A program made the position numbers and the translations under genes. From Bacillota bacterium (lineage in GTDB: Bacteria > Bacillota > Thermincolia > Thermincolales > UBA2595), in NCBI GenBank assembly GCA_021847735.1, contig JAJZQD010000009.1, positions 1 to 50,902 of the forward strand: a stretch of DNA of 50,902 bases, read 5' to 3'. The notes under the pieces were generated by a model. That model had not been told where the DNA came from. It made no database searches and saw nothing but the letters and a program-made list of their open reading frames with translations. Positions 40,374 to 49,606 of this stretch are shown here, one piece after another; position 1 is the stretch's first letter; every line of letters starts with the position of its first letter.

Positions 40374-42132
40374 CCGCTTTCTTTAGGGCCCCGGACGGGC
40401 ACAGCTGTGCACATAAACCGCAGCCTGTACACAGGGTGGCATTAACCGTCACGGTTTCGACACCCGCAGTCAGGGCCGGGCAACCGAGCTTCATGCATTT
40501 TTTGCAGTTGATACAGGTATCTGTCTGGATGGTATATGGCGAGCTCTTTTCTTTAATCAGAAGGGCACACGGCCTTTTGGTGATTATTACCGAAGGTTCG
40601 TTGGCCTCCGCCTCTTCCTTAATGATATTTTTAAGGTTATCCAGCTCAAAAGGGTCAGCTGTTACGACCCTGCTTATGCCCAGCGCCTTTGCCAGCGCGA
40701 CCAGATCCACCTGGCAGGTGGGTTCTTTGCTTAATGTCCGGCCTGTCGCCGGATGGTCCTGATGCCCGGTCATGGCTGTTGTGCTGTTATCCAGGATTAT
40801 TGTGGTCGTAGCGCCTTTGTTGTAAGCCACATCCAACAGCCCGGTAATTCCTGAATGCAGGAAGGTGGAGTCCCCAATCACAGCGACAACCTTACCGTGC
40901 ATCTCGGGGTGGGCTTTCTCCATACCCAGGGCCGAACCCACACTGGCACCCATACAGATACAGGTATCCATGGCTTCCAGAGGAGGCAGGGCGCCAAGGG
41001 TATAACAGCCGATATCCCCCATGACTGTCATTTTTAATTGGCTAAGAGTATAAAAAACTCCCCTGTGAGGGCAGCCGGGACACATTACAGGAGGTCTCAC
41101 CGGAATCTGCACATCCGGGTCACCTTCCACTCCTTTGACCAGTACCGATGTATCCACAAGTTCTTTAAACTCCGTCACCGAGAGGATTTTTTCAGCAAGC
41201 ATGCTTTGAGAAATTTCTCCCATTCGGGGGAACAGTTTCTTGCCTGTGACCTCGATACCCATCAGGCGAATCTGTTCCTCCAGGAACGGTTCCAGTTCTT
41301 CAACAACATACAGTTCCTTAACTTCCGCAGCAAACTTCCGGACTAACTTTTCGGGCAGCGGAAATGTCATCCCCAGCTTTAACACCGAGGCCCCGGGAAT
41401 AACCTCCTTGACATACTCGTAAACAATACCGCTGGTAATGATGCCTATGCTTTTATCAGCCAATTCAACCTTGTTTACCGGGCAGGTCTCCGAATACTCC
41501 AGCAGTTTTTGTCTTCTTTCCTCAACCACAACATGGCGGCCCCTGGCATGGGCAGGCACCATAACATACTTTGACGGGGTTTTCGTATAAGGTTTGGTAT
41601 GGCTTTCTCCGCGTTCCCCCAGTTCAACAAAACTCTGGGAATGGGCTACCCTGGTAGTTGTGCGTAGCAAGACCGGCGTATCAAACTGTTCGCTGATTTC
41701 CAGAGCCAAGCCCACCATATCCTTGCATTCCTGGCTGTTGCTGGGTTCCAATAGGGGAATCTTGGCAAACTTAGCGTAATTCCTGTTGTCCTGCTCATTC
41801 TGGGAGCTGTGCATCCCTGGGTCATCGGCTCCAACCAGCACAAACCCGGCGTTGACACCGGTATAGGCCAGGGTAAACAGCGGGTCCGCTGCCACGTTGA
41901 CCCCAACGTGTTTCATGGTTACAAGAGTCCTGGCGCCTCCTAAGGCTGCACCTAACCCTACTTCCATCGCCACCTTCTCATTCGGGGACCACTGGGCGTA
42001 AACACCCTGGTAACGCACAAAGTTCTCCAGTATCTCCGTACTGGGCGTGCCTGGATAAGCGGCTGCCACCGTCACCCCCGCCTCAAAGGCTCCTCTTGCA
42101 ATTGCCTCATTTCCTGTAAGTAACTCCTTCAT
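40357..42132 (-). CDS. iorA: Indolepyruvate:ferredoxin oxidoreductase, alpha subunit
   Basis: 591 residues. An N-terminal pyrimidine-binding region (AAAYPGTPSTEILENF), a TPP-binding domain (DIGCYTLGALPPLEAMDTC, GDSTFLHSGITGLLD) and a C-terminal ferredoxin domain with two [4Fe-4S] motifs (CINCKKCMKLGC and CTGCGLCAQLC) are all present. It makes aryl-acetyl-CoA from indolepyruvate, phenylpyruvate or related acids and is common in amino-acid-fermenting anaerobes. Confidence 0.95.
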   Translation of the reverse strand: MKELLTGNEAIARGAFEAGVTVAAAYPGTPSTEILENFVRYQGVYAQWSPNEKVAMEVGLGAALGGARTLVTMKHVGVNVAADPLFTLAYTGVNAGFVLVGADDPGMHSSQNEQDNRNYAKFAKIPLLEPSNSQECKDMVGLALEISEQFDTPVLLRTTTRVAHSQSFVELGERGESHTKPYTKTPSKYVMVPAHARGRHVVVEERRQKLLEYSETCPVNKVELADKSIGIITSGIVYEYVKEVIPGASVLKLGMTFPLPEKLVRKFAAEVKELYVVEELEPFLEEQIRLMGIEVTGKKLFPRMGEISQSMLAEKILSVTEFKELVDTSVLVKGVEGDPDVQIPVRPPVMCPGCPHRGVFYTLSQLKMTVMGDIGCYTLGALPPLEAMDTCICMGASVGSALGMEKAHPEMHGKVVAVIGDSTFLHSGITGLLDVAYNKGATTTIILDNSTTAMTGHQDHPATGRTLSKEPTCQVDLVALAKALGISRVVTADPFELDNLKNIIKEEAEANEPSVIITKRPCALLIKEKSSPYTIQTDTCINCKKCMKLGCPALTAGVETVTVNATLCTGCGLCAQLCPSGALKKAGEVIG

Positions 42133-42184
42133 TTCTATACCTCCACACTCAGGCTGTTAAGGGGTATGCTTTTCTACAAACATA

Positions 42185-43483
42185 CTATTTATTGCGCAAA
42201 TCAATTACTCTTTTGGCCTTGCCCATCGTTCTTTCGATTGACCTGGGCTCAAGCAATTTAACCTTGGCGCTTATTGAAAGCACTCTCTGCAGCTTCTGTT
42301 TAAGGGTTTTTTCAAGTTCTTCGAGTTCCTTGAACTTACCGGTAAAGTGATCCCCGGAAAGTTCCACCTGGACTTCCAAATCATCCAGATAACCTTTGCT
42401 GGTTACTATCAATTGATAATGAGGGGCTACCCCTTCGGTCTCCATAATTACGCTTTCGATTTGGGAAGGGTACACATTTACACCCCTGATAATCAGCATA
42501 TCATCCGCCCGGCCTGTTATCTTTTTCATCCTAACAGTAGTCCTGCCGCAGGCGCAAGGTTCGTTTATCAACATCGATATATCCCTCGTGCGATACCGGA
42601 CAATAGGGAACGCTTCCCTGGTGAGAGAGGTAAACACCAGTTCACCCTGTTCACCATATCCCAGCACTTCCCCTGTATCGGGATTTATCACCTCAGGATA
42701 AAAATGGTCTTCATTAATGTGCAGGCCATCGGCGCATTCACATTCACCGGCGACGCCTGGTCCCCCAATCTCGGTCAGGCCGTAGTTATCGGTGGCCCGC
42801 ATATACCAGCGCCGCTCAATTTCTTTTTTCATGTTTTCGGTGCAGGGCTCGGCCCCGAATAATCCCACCCTTAGATTTAGCTTTGACGTATCCACACCCA
42901 TATCTTCGGCGGCTTCTACCATATACAGAGCATAGGAAGGTGTCGCCACAAGAACTGTGGTTCCAAAATCCTGCATCATAGTAATCTGTCTTTCGGTATT
43001 GCCCGTAGAGGCGGGAATTATTGTTGCCCCAACCTTTTCCAAGCCGTAATGCAGTCCGAAACCACCGGTGAACAGCCCGTATCCGAAACAGATCTGAGCA
43101 ATATCTTCATCCGTCACCCCCGCCATGGTAACCACCCGGGCGACCAGATTGGACCATGTGCGAATATCGCGCTTACTATACCCGACAACTTTCTGCCTGC
43201 CGGTAGTGCCGGAAGATGCATGAACCCGTACAATTTGTTTCATTGGCATGGCAAACAACCCGAAAGGGTAATTTTCTGTAATAGCCTCTTTACCTGAAAA
43301 AGGTAACTTTTGGACATCTTCCAGCCTTTTAATGTCCTGTGGCTTGACACCCTGTTCAACAAAGAGCTTTCTGTAGAAAGGTACTTTTTCATATACATTA
43401 TGAACTACCGTCTGCAGCCGGTCCAGCTGAATGGCCTGCATGTCTTCCCTGCTCATACATTCATAATGAGGTTCCCAAACCAT
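42185..43483 (-). CDS. paaK: Phenylacetate-CoA ligase
   Basis: About 432 residues; adenylates aryl acetates and forms the CoA thioester, or in reverse yields ATP from aryl-acetyl-CoA. AMP-binding motif VHASSGTTGRQKVVGYSKRD, the ATDNYGLTEIGGPGVAGEC region and the C-terminal ITGRADDMLIIRGVNVYPSQIE are intact. ATG at 43483 has GGGAG nine bases upstream. It lies 53 bases upstream of iorA and probably forms one operon with iorAB, which would turn aryl pyruvates to free aryl acetates with ATP gain. Confidence 0.93.
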   Translation of the reverse strand: MVWEPHYECMSREDMQAIQLDRLQTVVHNVYEKVPFYRKLFVEQGVKPQDIKRLEDVQKLPFSGKEAITENYPFGLFAMPMKQIVRVHASSGTTGRQKVVGYSKRDIRTWSNLVARVVTMAGVTDEDIAQICFGYGLFTGGFGLHYGLEKVGATIIPASTGNTERQITMMQDFGTTVLVATPSYALYMVEAAEDMGVDTSKLNLRVGLFGAEPCTENMKKEIERRWYMRATDNYGLTEIGGPGVAGECECADGLHINEDHFYPEVINPDTGEVLGYGEQGELVFTSLTREAFPIVRYRTRDISMLINEPCACGRTTVRMKKITGRADDMLIIRGVNVYPSQIESVIMETEGVAPHYQLIVTSKGYLDDLEVQVELSGDHFTGKFKELEELEKTLKQKLQRVLSISAKVKLLEPRSIERTMGKAKRVIDLRNK

Positions 43484-43777
43484 TAAAATCATCTCCCCGT
43501 GTTTTTAGCTCCCTGCCCTCAGGTGATAAAAAGGTCATCAAAGCGGCAGAAGGGGTTTGTGCAGGTAAAAAACAAAAGTACCACTACCAGAATAAGCAGC
43601 GGCGTTGAAACCGATTCCCCCAAGTCAACAAAACCACCCGTTACATTTCCAGAATTTAACTGTGGTAGCCGTTTATTTGACAATCATATGTATTTCCACA
43701 TTTTTAGTCTGTTTCCTGCATTAAGCAAACATATTTTTCTGATAATTTTTAACATTCACGAATAGGCCGAAAATACT

Positions 43778-43830
43778 GTTGCCCGCCGTCTGTCATGAAC
43801 TGGACCAGTTCACTGTCAACGGCGGGCAAC
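43778..43830 (-). other. Long hairpin downstream of the aminotransferase gene
   Basis: TTGCCCGCCGT ... ACGGCGGGCAA with inner GAACTGG/CCAGTTC, a stem of more than 20 pairs. It is 29 bases past the aminotransferase stop; the T run is weak (AGTATTTT). The rest of the gap to paaK (43484-43777) is A/T-rich and probably holds the paaK promoter, which I could not define. Confidence 0.6.
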
Positions 43831-43858
43831 AAAAAGGTTGAGTCGCGTCTTACGCCAA

Positions 43859-45052
43859 TTAACCACAGGCCTCCTCGCCGCAAAAAGATAGCTTTTTAAG
43901 GAATTTGTCCATGCGATCGATAGCTTCCGTAAGATTTTCCACCGAGGCGGCATAAGAGCACCTGATATGGCCTTGCCCGTTAACCCCGAAAACACTTCCA
44001 GGCACAGTGGCCACTTTTGCTTCCATCAACAGCCTTTCGGCAAACTCTTCGGAAGATAAACCGGTATTTTTGATTGAAGGAAAAGCATAAAAGGCACCTT
44101 TTGGCTCAAAGCAGGACAGGCCTATCTCACTGAACCCTTTAAGGACGAGCTTTCTGCGCCTGTCATATTCGGCCACCATCTTAAGCATTTCATCTGTACC
44201 GTTTTGCAGCGCTTCCAGGGCCGCCATTTGAGCCGTTACCGGTGCGCAGAGCATCGTATACTGGTGTATCTTAGTCATGTGGGCAATCACTTCCGGATGC
44301 CCGCAGGCATAGCCGAGACGCCATCCGGTCATGGCATACGCCTTAGAAAACCCGTTTAACAGGATGGTCCGGTTCTTCATGGCCGGCAGTGAGGCAAAAC
44401 AAGTATGTTCACCTTCATATGTAAGTTTGTCGTAAATCTCGTCAGAGATGACAACAAGGTCGTGTTTCTTGACCACCTTAGCTATTTCCATTAGCTCTTC
44501 CCTGGAAATAGTTGCCCCGGTTGGGTTGTTGGGATAACTGAGGATAATGACCTTGGTTTTCGGAGTGATTTTTTCCTTTATTTCAGCGGCAGTAACCCGA
44601 AAGTCGTTTTCAGCCGAGGTCAGAATAGGCACCGGTGTCCCTCCGGCCATACTGGTACAGGGGGCATAAGACACATAACATGGTTCTGGGACGAGGACCT
44701 CATCCCCCGGGGCTAAAAGCGCTCTAAGGGCCAAATCCATACCTTCACTGACACCCACTGTAACCAACACTTCATTACGGGGTTCATATGCGACCTTATA
44801 ATTGTTATAAAGGTGGCGGGCAATCTCCTCCCGCAGTTCGAGAAGCCCCCAGTTCGAGGTGTACATGGTGTATCCCTTTTCCAGGGAATATATACAGGCC
44901 TCCCGCACATGCCAGGGAGTGACAAAATCCGGTTCGCCGACACCCAGGGAAATGACCCCCTTCATTTCTGAAACCAGGTCAAAAAAACGCCTGATGCCTG
45001 ACGGAGGAATGCTTTTCACTTGTGGGGACAGTTTATCCGTCCAGTTTATCAT
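43859..45052 (-). CDS. Aminotransferase class I/II (AspB/AlaT-like)
   Basis: 397 residues, PLP-fold type I. The Schiff-base Lys is in LNGFSKAYAMTGWRLGYACG, the PLP-contact Asn in SYPNNPTGATIS, and the Arg for the substrate carboxylate in HIRCSYAASVENL. Substrate cannot be read from sequence; alanine or aromatic amino acids are both reasonable. It overlaps lrp by 4 bases and shares the T-box leader. Confidence 0.88.
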   Translation of the reverse strand: MINWTDKLSPQVKSIPPSGIRRFFDLVSEMKGVISLGVGEPDFVTPWHVREACIYSLEKGYTMYTSNWGLLELREEIARHLYNNYKVAYEPRNEVLVTVGVSEGMDLALRALLAPGDEVLVPEPCYVSYAPCTSMAGGTPVPILTSAENDFRVTAAEIKEKITPKTKVIILSYPNNPTGATISREELMEIAKVVKKHDLVVISDEIYDKLTYEGEHTCFASLPAMKNRTILLNGFSKAYAMTGWRLGYACGHPEVIAHMTKIHQYTMLCAPVTAQMAALEALQNGTDEMLKMVAEYDRRRKLVLKGFSEIGLSCFEPKGAFYAFPSIKNTGLSSEEFAERLLMEAKVATVPGSVFGVNGQGHIRCSYAASVENLTEAIDRMDKFLKKLSFCGEEACG

Positions 45053-45540
45053 GGTGAAATCACCAGCCTTCTATCGTCTTCTTTATCCTCCAAAATCACG
45101 CCCTCCTGTTTGTATTTTTTCAATACAAAGTGGGTGGCCGTCCCTTGAACTTCCTCAACGGTAGCCAGTTTGGTAGCTACAAAAAATGCCACTTCCTTCA
45201 TTGTCTTTCCTTCAATTAGAACAGAAATGTCGTAACTGCCGGACATCAGATAAACCGTCTTGACCTCAGGAAAACGGTAAATTCTTTCAGCAATATCGTC
45301 AAAACCGGAGCCTCTCTGGGGAGTCACCTTGACCTCAATCAAAGCGGAAACCGTTTCTTGACCGGCTTTTTCCCAATTAATGAGGCTGTGGTATTTCACT
45401 ATAAGCCGCTTTTCTTCCAGTTCCTTAACCCGGTTTTCGACCTCCGTTTGGTCCATATCGAGCATTGCCGCTATCTGCTCATACCGTAAACGGCTGTTAT
45501 TTTCCAACAACTCAAGAATCTCGCGATCTTTTTTATCCAT
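45049..45540 (-). CDS. Lrp/AsnC-family transcriptional regulator
   Basis: 163 residues: an N-terminal winged-helix HTH (DREILELLENNSRLRYEQIAA), a linker and a C-terminal RAM domain (VSALIEVKVTP, VKTVYLMSGSYDISVLIEG). Such proteins sense amino acids, often for feedback on adjacent genes. It is the first gene of a two-gene operon with the aminotransferase under T-box control, so two regulators of amino-acid status act on the same transcript. Confidence 0.92.
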   Translation of the reverse strand: MDKKDREILELLENNSRLRYEQIAAMLDMDQTEVENRVKELEEKRLIVKYHSLINWEKAGQETVSALIEVKVTPQRGSGFDDIAERIYRFPEVKTVYLMSGSYDISVLIEGKTMKEVAFFVATKLATVEEVQGTATHFVLKKYKQEGVILEDKEDDRRLVISP

Positions 45541-45557
45541 TTCACAACCTCCTAATT

Positions 45558-45803
45558 AAAAATAAATAAGCTCCCATCCCCAAGGGACGAGAGCTCTCTC
45601 ACGCGGTACCACCCTAATTGGCTGCTCACAGGCAAACCCAACTTTTTCCCGTTACGTGGGCCAGGCGGCCGGGCTTACTGGTTTCAGCCCGGCAACTCCG
45701 GGGTGGCATTCGGTGCCCGTTCCTGCCGGTTCACAGCATTCCCGGCTCTCTTTGAGATAACAAAGCACTTACTATCCCCATCATTGTCATTAAGTATAAA
45801 TTT
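45558..45803 (-). promoter_or_regulatory. T-box riboswitch leader, probably alanine-specific
   Basis: The T-box sequence AGGGTGGTACCGCG (45602-45615) is on the minus strand and is followed by a terminator stem AGCTCTCGTCCC/GGATGGGAGCT (45569-45595) and TTATTTATTTTT. In Stem I, GGGG..AGTA..GTGC pairs with GCAC..GAATGCCA..CCCC. The specifier reads UGC (Cys) or GCC (Ala) in GAAUGCCA. The discriminator-pairing base in UGGU is U, matching A73 of tRNA-Ala and not U73 of tRNA-Cys, so I favour alanine. It controls lrp and the aminotransferase. Confidence 0.92.
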
Positions 45804-45809
45804 CTTTGA

Positions 45810-45838
45810 ATTATATCACCTGCGGGTTACCCTGTCAA
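45810..45838 (-). promoter_or_regulatory. Consensus sigma-A promoter of the T-box operon
   Basis: Perfect TTGACA (45833-45838) and perfect TATAAT (45810-45815) with a 17-base spacer, placing the start near 45803 at the 5' end of Stem I. Confidence 0.88.
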
Positions 45839-45887
45839 TAATATTGGTATGCGGAAAAAGCCGGTTGGGTTATTGTTAATATATTCC

Positions 45888-47549
45888 TCACCTCAGCCGC
45901 CCGGAACGGAGCATGGAAACAAGAATCAGTATTCCCAGGAAACCCGAAAACATAAAGCCCAACGTCCCCAAAGCGGGATACCCCCACAGGAGAGGGCCTT
46001 TACCCGTGTGCATGATAACCGCGGAACCAACCATCAAAGCGGCCAGGATAAGACCGAAGGAAATCCTCGAAGATGATATGTCAAGCATGTCATATAACCA
46101 GTTTAAATTTCTGTGATAAAATGTAATCCGGGTATCATTATTAGCCAAATTGCTAACTGCCTGGGAAATGTCTCGAGGCAAAGTAAACATTGCCCCGCCG
46201 ACATTTGAAATCTGTTTATAGAGGCTTCCGGGATAAAGGCTGGGGCGCAAGGCCTCTTTTAAGTATTCAATGGCTATCGGTTTAATAACCTCCGCCATGT
46301 CCAATTCGGGGCAAATTTTTCTGGCCATGTTCTCACATATCATCACCGTTTTGCCCAAAATAAAAAGACTGTCAGGCATTTTGATTCCATGGTTGATGGA
46401 AATAGTGATCATCCCGTTAATCAGTTCGCCAAGTTCCATTCCGCCGGTGGTTACCCCGTTGGCCTTCTCCACAATCTCGGCCACATCTTCAAAGAAATAC
46501 TGGCGGTGAATTTTCCTGGTGGTTATCCCCGTCTCCATGATAACATCCATAACAGCGGGTACATCCCGTTCCGATAATGCTACTATGAGTTCCGCCACTT
46601 GTCTGCGGTGGTTTTGGTCAAATCTGCCCACAATCCCGAAATCTATCAAGACTACCCGAAAATCGTCCTGAAATAGGACGTTACCCGGGTGCGGATCCCC
46701 GTGGAACAGCCCTTTTTCGAACAACGGGCGGAAAACTGCCAGCAGCATGTTTCCGGCATATTTGGCCCTGTCCTCAAAGGAGTATGGATGTTTTTCAAAT
46801 TCCTCGACCCGGATTCCCCTGACATACTCCATAGTCAGTATTTCCCTGGTCGTATATTCCGAAAATACCCTTGGCACAATCACCTTTTCATTATGGCAGA
46901 ATTCCCGGTAGAAGGCCTCCATGTTAACTGCCTCGGTCAGGTAATCGAGTTCTTTGTGGATTTGCCGTTCAAACACGTCGATTATCTCGTGAACATTACA
47001 GACCCGTCCTATAACAGTGCGGTCCTGCAGTATTCCCGCAAAATTTTTAAGTATCTTAATATCACCGTTTATCAATTGAGTCAGGTGAGGCCGCTGGATT
47101 TTTACTACGACCTTTTCACCGCCTGAAATTACTGCTTCGTGTACCTGGCCTATGGAAGCACTGGCAAGCGGCTCGTAATTAAAATCGAAAAAAACTTCTT
47201 CGGGATTTTTTCCCGTCTCTTTAATAAATTGAGCCCTGACATCAGATTCAGGGACCTCTTCAACATTATCCTGAAGCCTGCTAAATTCCTCAACATAATC
47301 CCGGGGAACAAGGTCCGGCCTGGCACTAAGCAACTGGCCCAGCTTCACAAAGGTTGGCCCCAGGTCTTCAAAAATCATTCTGACTTTTTGAGGTTGGGAA
47401 CAAGGCCCGGTATTGGTGAAGGCGCCACCGGTTCCAGGGTCGACGAGCAGTCCCAGTCCAAGCAGTTCAACCAGATAGCGAAACCCATGCCTTATAAGAA
47501 CCCGGGCAATCTCCCGATACCGCGACACCCTACGGTATTTTAAGGCCAA
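45888..47549 (-). CDS. AarF/UbiB (ABC1-like) family kinase
   Basis: About 553 residues. The atypical-kinase motifs are KLGQLLSARPDLVP (KxGQ), the Ala-rich loop ASASIGQVHEA, the ATP Lys in VVVKIQRP, HGDPHPGNVLF and DFGIVG. Two hydrophobic helices at the C-terminus (SFGLILAALMVGSAVIM, ALGTLGFMFSGFLGILIL) anchor it to the membrane. UbiB proteins support quinone synthesis; in an anaerobe without visible quinone genes here the role is unclear. TTG at 47549 has GGGGGGTGA upstream; ATG 47579 has none. Confidence 0.9.
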   Translation of the reverse strand: MALKYRRVSRYREIARVLIRHGFRYLVELLGLGLLVDPGTGGAFTNTGPCSQPQKVRMIFEDLGPTFVKLGQLLSARPDLVPRDYVEEFSRLQDNVEEVPESDVRAQFIKETGKNPEEVFFDFNYEPLASASIGQVHEAVISGGEKVVVKIQRPHLTQLINGDIKILKNFAGILQDRTVIGRVCNVHEIIDVFERQIHKELDYLTEAVNMEAFYREFCHNEKVIVPRVFSEYTTREILTMEYVRGIRVEEFEKHPYSFEDRAKYAGNMLLAVFRPLFEKGLFHGDPHPGNVLFQDDFRVVLIDFGIVGRFDQNHRRQVAELIVALSERDVPAVMDVIMETGITTRKIHRQYFFEDVAEIVEKANGVTTGGMELGELINGMITISINHGIKMPDSLFILGKTVMICENMARKICPELDMAEVIKPIAIEYLKEALRPSLYPGSLYKQISNVGGAMFTLPRDISQAVSNLANNDTRITFYHRNLNWLYDMLDISSSRISFGLILAALMVGSAVIMHTGKGPLLWGYPALGTLGFMFSGFLGILILVSMLRSGRLR

Positions 47550-47644
47550 TGTTTCACCCCCCGTCCCCTTAATGTGCATTTACATTATGACAATTTAGGA
47601 GGTTTTTTATCCGGCCTGGCAATCGATATCTACAGGTCGTTATA

Positions 47645-47704
47645 AAGAAACAAGGCCGGTCTGGCGGTTTGCGGGAGGTTTTTACCTTGCAAGCGTCAGA
47701 CCGG
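47645..47704 (-). terminator. copZ: Terminator after copZ
   Basis: CCGGTCTG...GCTTGC...GGT/ACC...GCAAAC...CAGACCGG, a long two-part stem followed on the minus strand by TTGTTTCTTT. Confidence 0.7.
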
Positions 47705-47708
47705 CGGT

Positions 47709-47915
47709 TTATTTCACCTCATATCCGGCATCACTAATAGTCTTCTTGAGATTATTCCCATCCACTACGGCCGGGTCGTAGTCGATTGACACAGTTTTCC
47801 CGGCCAGATTGACAACGGCATCCTTAACTCCATTAAGGGTTTTCAGTGCCTTTTCCACAGACATTTTGCAGTGATTACAACTCATTCCTTCCACGTTCAT
47901 GACTACATTAGCCAA
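47709..47915 (-). CDS. copZ: Copper chaperone CopZ-like HMA protein
   Basis: 68 residues with the heavy-metal motif GMSCNHCKMSVEKAL and the ferredoxin-like end KTISDAGYEVK. It should bind Cu+ through the two cysteines of CNHC and pass it to a P-type ATPase, which is not in this window. TTG at 47915 follows GAAGGGGGTG; the longer in-frame extension to 48101 is not homologous to anything. Confidence 0.92.
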   Translation of the reverse strand: MANVVMNVEGMSCNHCKMSVEKALKTLNGVKDAVVNLAGKTVSIDYDPAVVDGNNLKKTISDAGYEVK

Positions 47916-48097
47916 AACTTCACCCCCTTCGATTATTATTGTACCCAGATAGGAAAAAGCCATGCCGGATACAGTATATACACTATTATAAATCATTACT
48001 ATTAAAGAAAAAATGCACAAAATAAAAAATGTGGACAATATTACATCCACAGAAAAAATGGTCATTTCCAGGGTGGCCCAGGTATGTCTTTGGCGGC

Positions 48098-49606
48098 TCA
48101 TTCATACGGGAAATAAAGATACGTGGTTGTGCCCCTGGCCAATTGGCTTTTTACTTCCATGTAGGCCCCGTGGCTTTCCATAATAGTTGATGATACCGCC
48201 AGACCAAGTCCGGTACCGTTATCTTTGGTGGTGAAAAAAGGGATATACATCCTCCTGACCGTCTCTTCATCCATTCCTATTCCCGTATCATTTATTTCCA
48301 GGCAAACCTTTTGCTCCCCGGGGATGTCGTAAGCGCGAACCGTGAGCGTTCCGCTTTTGACCATAGCGTCAAAGGAGTTCCTGATGACATTGATTAATAC
48401 CTGTTTTATCTGCTCACAGTCAATAAGGACAAGCTGTAACGTCTCATTAAACTCTTCAATTATCCTAATGTTTTTTAAGAAGGCCTCGCTTTCAATTAAC
48501 AAGCGAATATCCTCCCACAATTCCTTAAGATTGTATGGCTTTCTGTTGGGTAACGCAGGTTTGGCAAGCTTTAAAAATTCGTTGACAATGATATTAACCC
48601 TGTCTATTTCATCTATTATAATATTAATGTATTCAGCCTTTGGCGTGCCTGCCAGTTCATTCTGCAGCAACTGGATAAACCCCCTGACCGAAGTAAGGGG
48701 ATTCCGTATTTCATGTGCCGCTCCAGCCGCCAACTGCCCCACCATAGCCAGTTTTTCCGATTGAACCATGACCTTTTCCAACTTGCGGGGATTAAACACG
48801 TCAACCACCGTCAGGAAGGCACCGACAAACTCACCCTTTTCATCAAAGACGGGGTGGGCTTTAGTTTCAAAGGGTGCGGGCTCTTCCGTCCCGTTTGCCA
48901 TAACTATATCCGTAAAGGAAGCCTCCTGTGTCTCCAACGTTTTTTGTAAGAGACCAAGCAGAGAAAGTTGAAAATGACTTCCCGAGCTGCCGGTTACTTC
49001 AGAAAAATGTTTTCCCAAAAAACCGCCTTCACTCCATTGCAAAAGTGAAGCCATTGGCCGGTTAATGAATGTAACCTTCCCCTTAGAATCAACAACTAAC
49101 ACCGCAGTTTTTGTATGTTCAAGAACCGTCCTATACAAGGTGCGATGATTAGTAATGGCCTTTTTAATTCGTTCAAAAGCTCCTTTTTTTTCTTTCCGTT
49201 CTTCAATATTCTTTAGCTCCGTTCGTACAGCCGCGCTTAATTCGGGGTAATCAATAGGCCTGCTCAACGTATTGCTAATACCCATGGAAGACAGCGTTTT
49301 TTTAATGGCTGCGGAGTTACCCCCTACAACGGCAATAATGCCGAAATGTCCGCTAATACTGCCTATTCTTTTGAAAACGTCAATATCGCTGGCCCCGCTT
49401 ACATTTAAGAGGACAACGTTGACTTCACCCTTTTCAATGAGGGCTTCAATCATTGACAGGTCCTGGATATAATATACTCCATGGCCATCGCCTTGAAGCC
49501 TCCACCTTGCAAGTTTCAGCTTCCCTGCCGGGTCAAGTATCATTACCCCCGATTGCTTTACAGGCTCAAAACCTCTCGTGTTGGAATTCCCGATTTCGTC
49601 ACACAT
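48098..49606 (-). CDS. PAS-domain sensor histidine kinase with an N-terminal degenerate receiver-like domain
   Basis: About 502 residues from ATG 49606 (GGGGGTGA upstream; a GTG at 49639 is the alternative). Residues ~20-130 resemble a receiver domain but the phosphoacceptor position is Asn68 (VVLLNVSG) and the Lys position is Arg116 (LSRPIDYPEL). A PAS domain (~160-275), HisKA with His298 in GAAHEIRNPLTS, and HATPase (INVIRNSFDAM, TGIGMDEETV, TTKDNGTGLGLA) follow. No membrane span is seen, so it should be cytosolic. The HEIRNPLTS-type kinase and nearby spo0F and spo0E genes suggest a role in sporulation, inferred only. Confidence 0.9.
   Translation of the reverse strand: MCDEIGNSNTRGFEPVKQSGVMILDPAGKLKLARWRLQGDGHGVYYIQDLSMIEALIEKGEVNVVLLNVSGASDIDVFKRIGSISGHFGIIAVVGGNSAAIKKTLSSMGISNTLSRPIDYPELSAAVRTELKNIEERKEKKGAFERIKKAITNHRTLYRTVLEHTKTAVLVVDSKGKVTFINRPMASLLQWSEGGFLGKHFSEVTGSSGSHFQLSLLGLLQKTLETQEASFTDIVMANGTEEPAPFETKAHPVFDEKGEFVGAFLTVVDVFNPRKLEKVMVQSEKLAMVGQLAAGAAHEIRNPLTSVRGFIQLLQNELAGTPKAEYINIIIDEIDRVNIIVNEFLKLAKPALPNRKPYNLKELWEDIRLLIESEAFLKNIRIIEEFNETLQLVLIDCEQIKQVLINVIRNSFDAMVKSGTLTVRAYDIPGEQKVCLEINDTGIGMDEETVRRMYIPFFTTKDNGTGLGLAVSSTIMESHGAYMEVKSQLARGTTTYLYFPYE

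Noticed and set aside
45704-45711. Cysteine specifier (UGC) for the T-box
   Set aside because: Positionally possible, but the discriminator base of the UGGU bulge does not fit tRNA-Cys; retained only as an alternative.
47916-48101. In-frame N-terminal extension of the copper chaperone
   Set aside because: It adds unrelated hydrophobic residues, while TTG 47915 has a strong ribosome site and gives the exact family N-terminus.
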